A stretch of DNA of 64,000 bases from positions 434,001 through 498,000 of the forward strand of contig CAWFXB010000001.1 in assembly GCA_963819755.1 (NCBI GenBank), in the 5' to 3' direction. The DNA comes from VRUE01 sp963819755 (GTDB lineage Bacteria; Actinomycetota; Thermoleophilia; Solirubrobacterales; 70-9). The position numbers were made by a program, and so were the translations under genes. Positions 61,531-64,000 of this stretch are shown here, piece after piece. How positions within the stretch are numbered: the stretch's first letter is position 1; each line of letters starts with the position of its first letter. The notes beneath the pieces were generated by a model that saw nothing but the letters and a program-made list of their open reading frames with translations, had not been told where the DNA came from and made no database searches.

Positions 61531-62157
61531 TCAGTCGAAGGCGGCGGCCTTGGCGCTGGAGACCTTGCCGGCGGCGCACTTCGGCCCGTGGCCGGGGCGG
61601 GGCAGGATCTGGAAGTTGGTGACGGCGTGGTAGGGCGTCGTCGCGCCGTTGTTGAGCGCGAGGGTGACGACCAGGCGGTAGAAGCCGGCCCGTAGGTCGT
61701 GGTAGTAGATCTCCGGCCGGGTCGCCGGCGAGTAGCTGCCGCTGGCGCCTATCCGCTCGGCGAGGACCCCGTTGGGGCCCGAGTAGCGGGGGAAGTCGAA
61801 CGAGGCGCCGACCAGCCGTCCGCGCCCCAGCGGGCTTTCCTCGGCGCGCTTGAGTTTGGCCGGGTCGACGCAATCGGGCACGCGGTTGAGCGCGAAGCGG
61901 ATGTTTCCCTCGCCCAGCTGGGGTTCGCCGCCGAAGTGCTGCGGCGCCAGGGTGAAGTTCTGGACCCTGGCCTTGACGACGACCGCCCGGTTGGTCTGCC
62001 GGGCGCCGTTACGCGGAGAGACGATCGCGACACTCGGTTCGCCGGGTAGAGATGGATGTTCGCTGCTTTCGCCATCGCTTCCGCCCGCCAGGGCGACCAC
62101 CAAGGCAGCCGCGGCGGCGGCCGCGATGACGGCGAGGATGGCGATTGCGGCCCGCAT
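61531..62157 (-). CDS. Exported hypothetical protein
   Basis: 208 residues from ATG 62157. An Ala-rich signal or anchor (AAIAILAVIAAAAAAALVVA) is followed by a beta-rich exported domain: VAIVSPRNGARQTNRAVVVK, NFTLAPQHFGGEPQLGEGNI, LVGASFDFPRYSGPNGVLAE, IYYHDLRAGFYRLVVTLALN and FQILPRPGHGPKCAAG. It resembles an Ig-like or lectin-like envelope domain but I recognise no family. A longer open frame upstream overlaps the divergent GH92 gene and is not credible. Confidence 0.65.
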   Translation of the reverse strand: MRAAIAILAVIAAAAAAALVVALAGGSDGESSEHPSLPGEPSVAIVSPRNGARQTNRAVVVKARVQNFTLAPQHFGGEPQLGEGNIRFALNRVPDCVDPAKLKRAEESPLGRGRLVGASFDFPRYSGPNGVLAERIGASGSYSPATRPEIYYHDLRAGFYRLVVTLALNNGATTPYHAVTNFQILPRPGHGPKCAAGKVSSAKAAAFD

Positions 62158-62229
62158 CGGGGTCGGAAGGTTACGTGCCGAACGGCCTATCGCGGCGGGC
62201 GCAGCGGGGCCGGCCCCTAAGTTGTCGGG

Positions 62230-64000
62230 ATGCTTCGTGTCGCTGTCATCACGCTGGGGGCGCTGCTCGTGCTCGCCTTCGCCTCCGCGGCCGCGGAGGC
62301 GGCCGGGCCGAGCGACCAGGTCAACGTCTTCGCCGGCACCGAGCCGGGCGACGGCGCCTTTGGCGGCGGGCACAACTTCCCTGGCGCCACCGTGCCCTTC
62401 GGGATGGTGCAGTGGGGCCCCGACACCGTTCCCGCCGAACGCCATTCCGGCGGCTACGACTATCGCGATCGCCACCTTCGCGGCTTCAGCCTCACCCACC
62501 TCAGCGGCGCCGGGTGCGCTCTCTACGGGGATTTTCCATTTCTGCCGACGACCGAGCCGATTCGCACCTCCCCGGCGGCAGCGGGCGGCGGCCTGACCGG
62601 GCGCTTCCAGCCCGGCTTCTCCCATGCCCAGGAGCGCGCCAGCCCCGGCTTCTACTCCGTCCGTCTGAATCCAGTCGGCGGGGGCGCGATCGACACGGCG
62701 TTGACCGCCACCACCCGCACCGGAATGGCCCAGTTCTCATTTCCCCGCTCGCCCCACGCGAGCGTCCTGATCGACGCCGGGGGCAGCGCCAGAGCCGATG
62801 ACCTGGCCGAAGTGCGGATCGATCCCGCCCGGCGCGAAATCTCCGGTTCTGCCTCGAGCGGCTATTTCTGCGCCCAGCGACCTCGCTACCGGGTCTATTT
62901 CGCCGCGGCCTTCAATCGCCCCTTCGGCGCCTATGGCACCTGGACGCGCCAGAAGCTGGCACCTGGGTCCACCGCCGCCGTCGACCAGAGAGAACCCTCA
63001 ACCGTCGCGGCCAATACGGCCCAGGCAGGCGCATACGCCAGTTTCGACACTCGTCACAACCGCACCGTCGCCGTCCGTGTCGGGGTCTCCTTCGTCAGCG
63101 TCGCCGGTGCGCGCGCCAACCTTGCCGCTGAGAACCGGAGCGCGTCGTTCGGCACCGTCCGGGCCCGCGCCGAGGCCGGCTGGAACCACGCTCTGTCCTC
63201 GATCGAGATCGGCGGTGGCGGGACGGGCGACGTCGAGACTTTCTACACGGCGCTCTACCACGCTCTTCTCGCGCCCCGCACCTTCAGTGACGCCGATGGC
63301 CGCTACATCGGCATGGACGGGGCAGTGCACCGCGCCGAGGGGCGCATCCAGTACGCGGATTTCTCCGGCTGGGACATCTACCGCACGCAGATCCCGTTGC
63401 TGGCAATGCTGATGCCGCGTCGCGCCAGCGACATCGTCGCCTCGATGCTGGCCGACGCCAGGGAGAGCGGCTGCCTGCCGCGCTGGTCCTACGCCAACGG
63501 GCAGAGCATGACGATGGTCGGCGACCCGGCCGACCCGATCATCGCCTCGGCGGCCGCGTTCGGCGCCCGGCGCTTCGATGCCGGCGCCGCGCTGGAAGCG
63601 ATGCTGAGGGGCGCCAACGAAGGCTGCCGCACCGCCGATGGCAGCTACGTCCAGCGGCAGGGCCTCGCTCAGTACAGAGCGCTGGGCTACGTTCCCTTCG
63701 ACCTCGATTCGATGCAGCGCAATGCGAACTCGTTGTTCGGAGACCCAGAAGCCGTCTGGGCCTCGGCGGCAACCACCCTCGAGTACGCGATCGACGACTT
63801 CTCGATCGCCCAGTTCGCCGCCCGTTCCCTCAACGACCGGGCCGCGTATCGCTCCTTCATGTTGCGTTCAGGAAACTGGCGCAATCTCCTCAACCCACTC
63901 AGCGCTCAGATCGAGCCCCGCTTCGAAGATGGGACCTTCGCCCCCCACTACGACAACCTCCATGGCGCCGGCTTTGCCGAGGGCGACTCCGCCCAGTACA
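62230..64000 (+). CDS. GH92-family glycoside hydrolase (alpha-mannosidase-like), 3' end outside window
   Basis: At least 590 residues, open to the window edge. Signal peptide (VAVITLGALLVLAFASAAAEA), then GH92 sequence: VNVFAGTEPGDGAFGGGHNF, PFGMVQWGPDTVP, YDYRDRHLRGFSLTHLSGAG, DFSGWDIYRTQIPLLAMLMP, GYVPFD and WASAATTLEYAIDDFSIAQF. GH92 enzymes are calcium-dependent exo-alpha-mannosidases; linkage specificity cannot be read here. Secreted. Divergent from the exported hypothetical gene. Confidence 0.88.
   Translation, partial: MLRVAVITLGALLVLAFASAAAEAAGPSDQVNVFAGTEPGDGAFGGGHNFPGATVPFGMVQWGPDTVPAERHSGGYDYRDRHLRGFSLTHLSGAGCALYGDFPFLPTTEPIRTSPAAAGGGLTGRFQPGFSHAQERASPGFYSVRLNPVGGGAIDTALTATTRTGMAQFSFPRSPHASVLIDAGGSARADDLAEVRIDPARREISGSASSGYFCAQRPRYRVYFAAAFNRPFGAYGTWTRQKLAPGSTAAVDQREPSTVAANTAQAGAYASFDTRHNRTVAVRVGVSFVSVAGARANLAAENRSASFGTVRARAEAGWNHALSSIEIGGGGTGDVETFYTALYHALLAPRTFSDADGRYIGMDGAVHRAEGRIQYADFSGWDIYRTQIPLLAMLMPRRASDIVASMLADARESGCLPRWSYANGQSMTMVGDPADPIIASAAAFGARRFDAGAALEAMLRGANEGCRTADGSYVQRQGLAQYRALGYVPFDLDSMQRNANSLFGDPEAVWASAATTLEYAIDDFSIAQFAARSLNDRAAYRSFMLRSGNWRNLLNPLSAQIEPRFEDGTFAPHYDNLHGAGFAEGDSAQY

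Overview
The window is high-GC DNA with tightly packed, often ATGA-overlapping genes. It carries an actinobacterial-style mraZ-rsmH-ftsL-ftsI-murE-murF-mraY cluster, a Rex regulator, a TsaE/TsaB/RimI/TsaD block, a K+-insensitive H+-pyrophosphatase and Tad pilus genes. I infer an Actinomycetota chromosome, plausibly class Thermoleophilia (Solirubrobacterales-like). This rests on protein style and gene order only; there is no rRNA here.

Layout. 0.6-6.9 kb: a cobalamin riboswitch followed by a complete ECF vitamin-uptake operon. It encodes two exported DUF4430 (transcobalamin beta-like) proteins, EcfT, a fused double ATPase, and an S component fused to an extracellular alpha/alpha-toroid domain. 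6.9-10 kb: a nitroreductase, GlpD and a Rho-derived protein that has lost its ATPase residues. 10-15 kb, minus strand: an accessory operon with a free protease pro-domain, an S8 peptidase with a very long Lys/Glu/Asp tail, a possible pre-ATP-grasp protein, an ATP-grasp ligase and a hypothetical. 15-16.6 kb: a DUF192 protein with an abnormal 3' end and an alpha-helical pore-forming-toxin-like protein. 16.7-21.4 kb: a two-component system in one operon with Tad secretion genes (SAF, CpaF, TadB, TadC).

22.3-29.9 kb is the division/cell-wall cluster, with a textbook MraZ operator and a terminator-like hairpin in its leader. It stops after mraY and is followed by uvrA. 32.9-36 kb: a sugar ABC importer, then a Phd/VapC toxin-antitoxin pair at 36 kb, a ROK kinase, a hexapeptide acyltransferase and panC-panD-panB. 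40.6-48.6 kb: type-4 UDG, the t6A genes with RimI, glutaredoxin, Rex, a glutamate-cysteine-ligase-like enzyme and HppA. 48.8-57 kb: a DUF2283/DUF4258 pair (one broken), an FMN 2-hydroxyacid oxidase, two APC-USP transporters with two RCK proteins (a likely K+ module), an FAD reductase and tRNA-Gln. 57-64 kb: a lipoprotein, a heterodimeric ABC exporter, a secreted hypothetical and the start of a GH92 mannosidase.

Three features cut across the window. (1) Nine long inverted repeats, each with its own arm sequence, five of them inside coding sequence (ecfT, ecfA twice, murE, murF). (2) Three genes, including essential ftsI and the conserved repair gene uvrA, are broken by one single-base indel each; this looks more like residual sequence error than biology. 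(3) Some exported proteins use GAA almost exclusively for glutamate while adjacent cytoplasmic genes use GAG.
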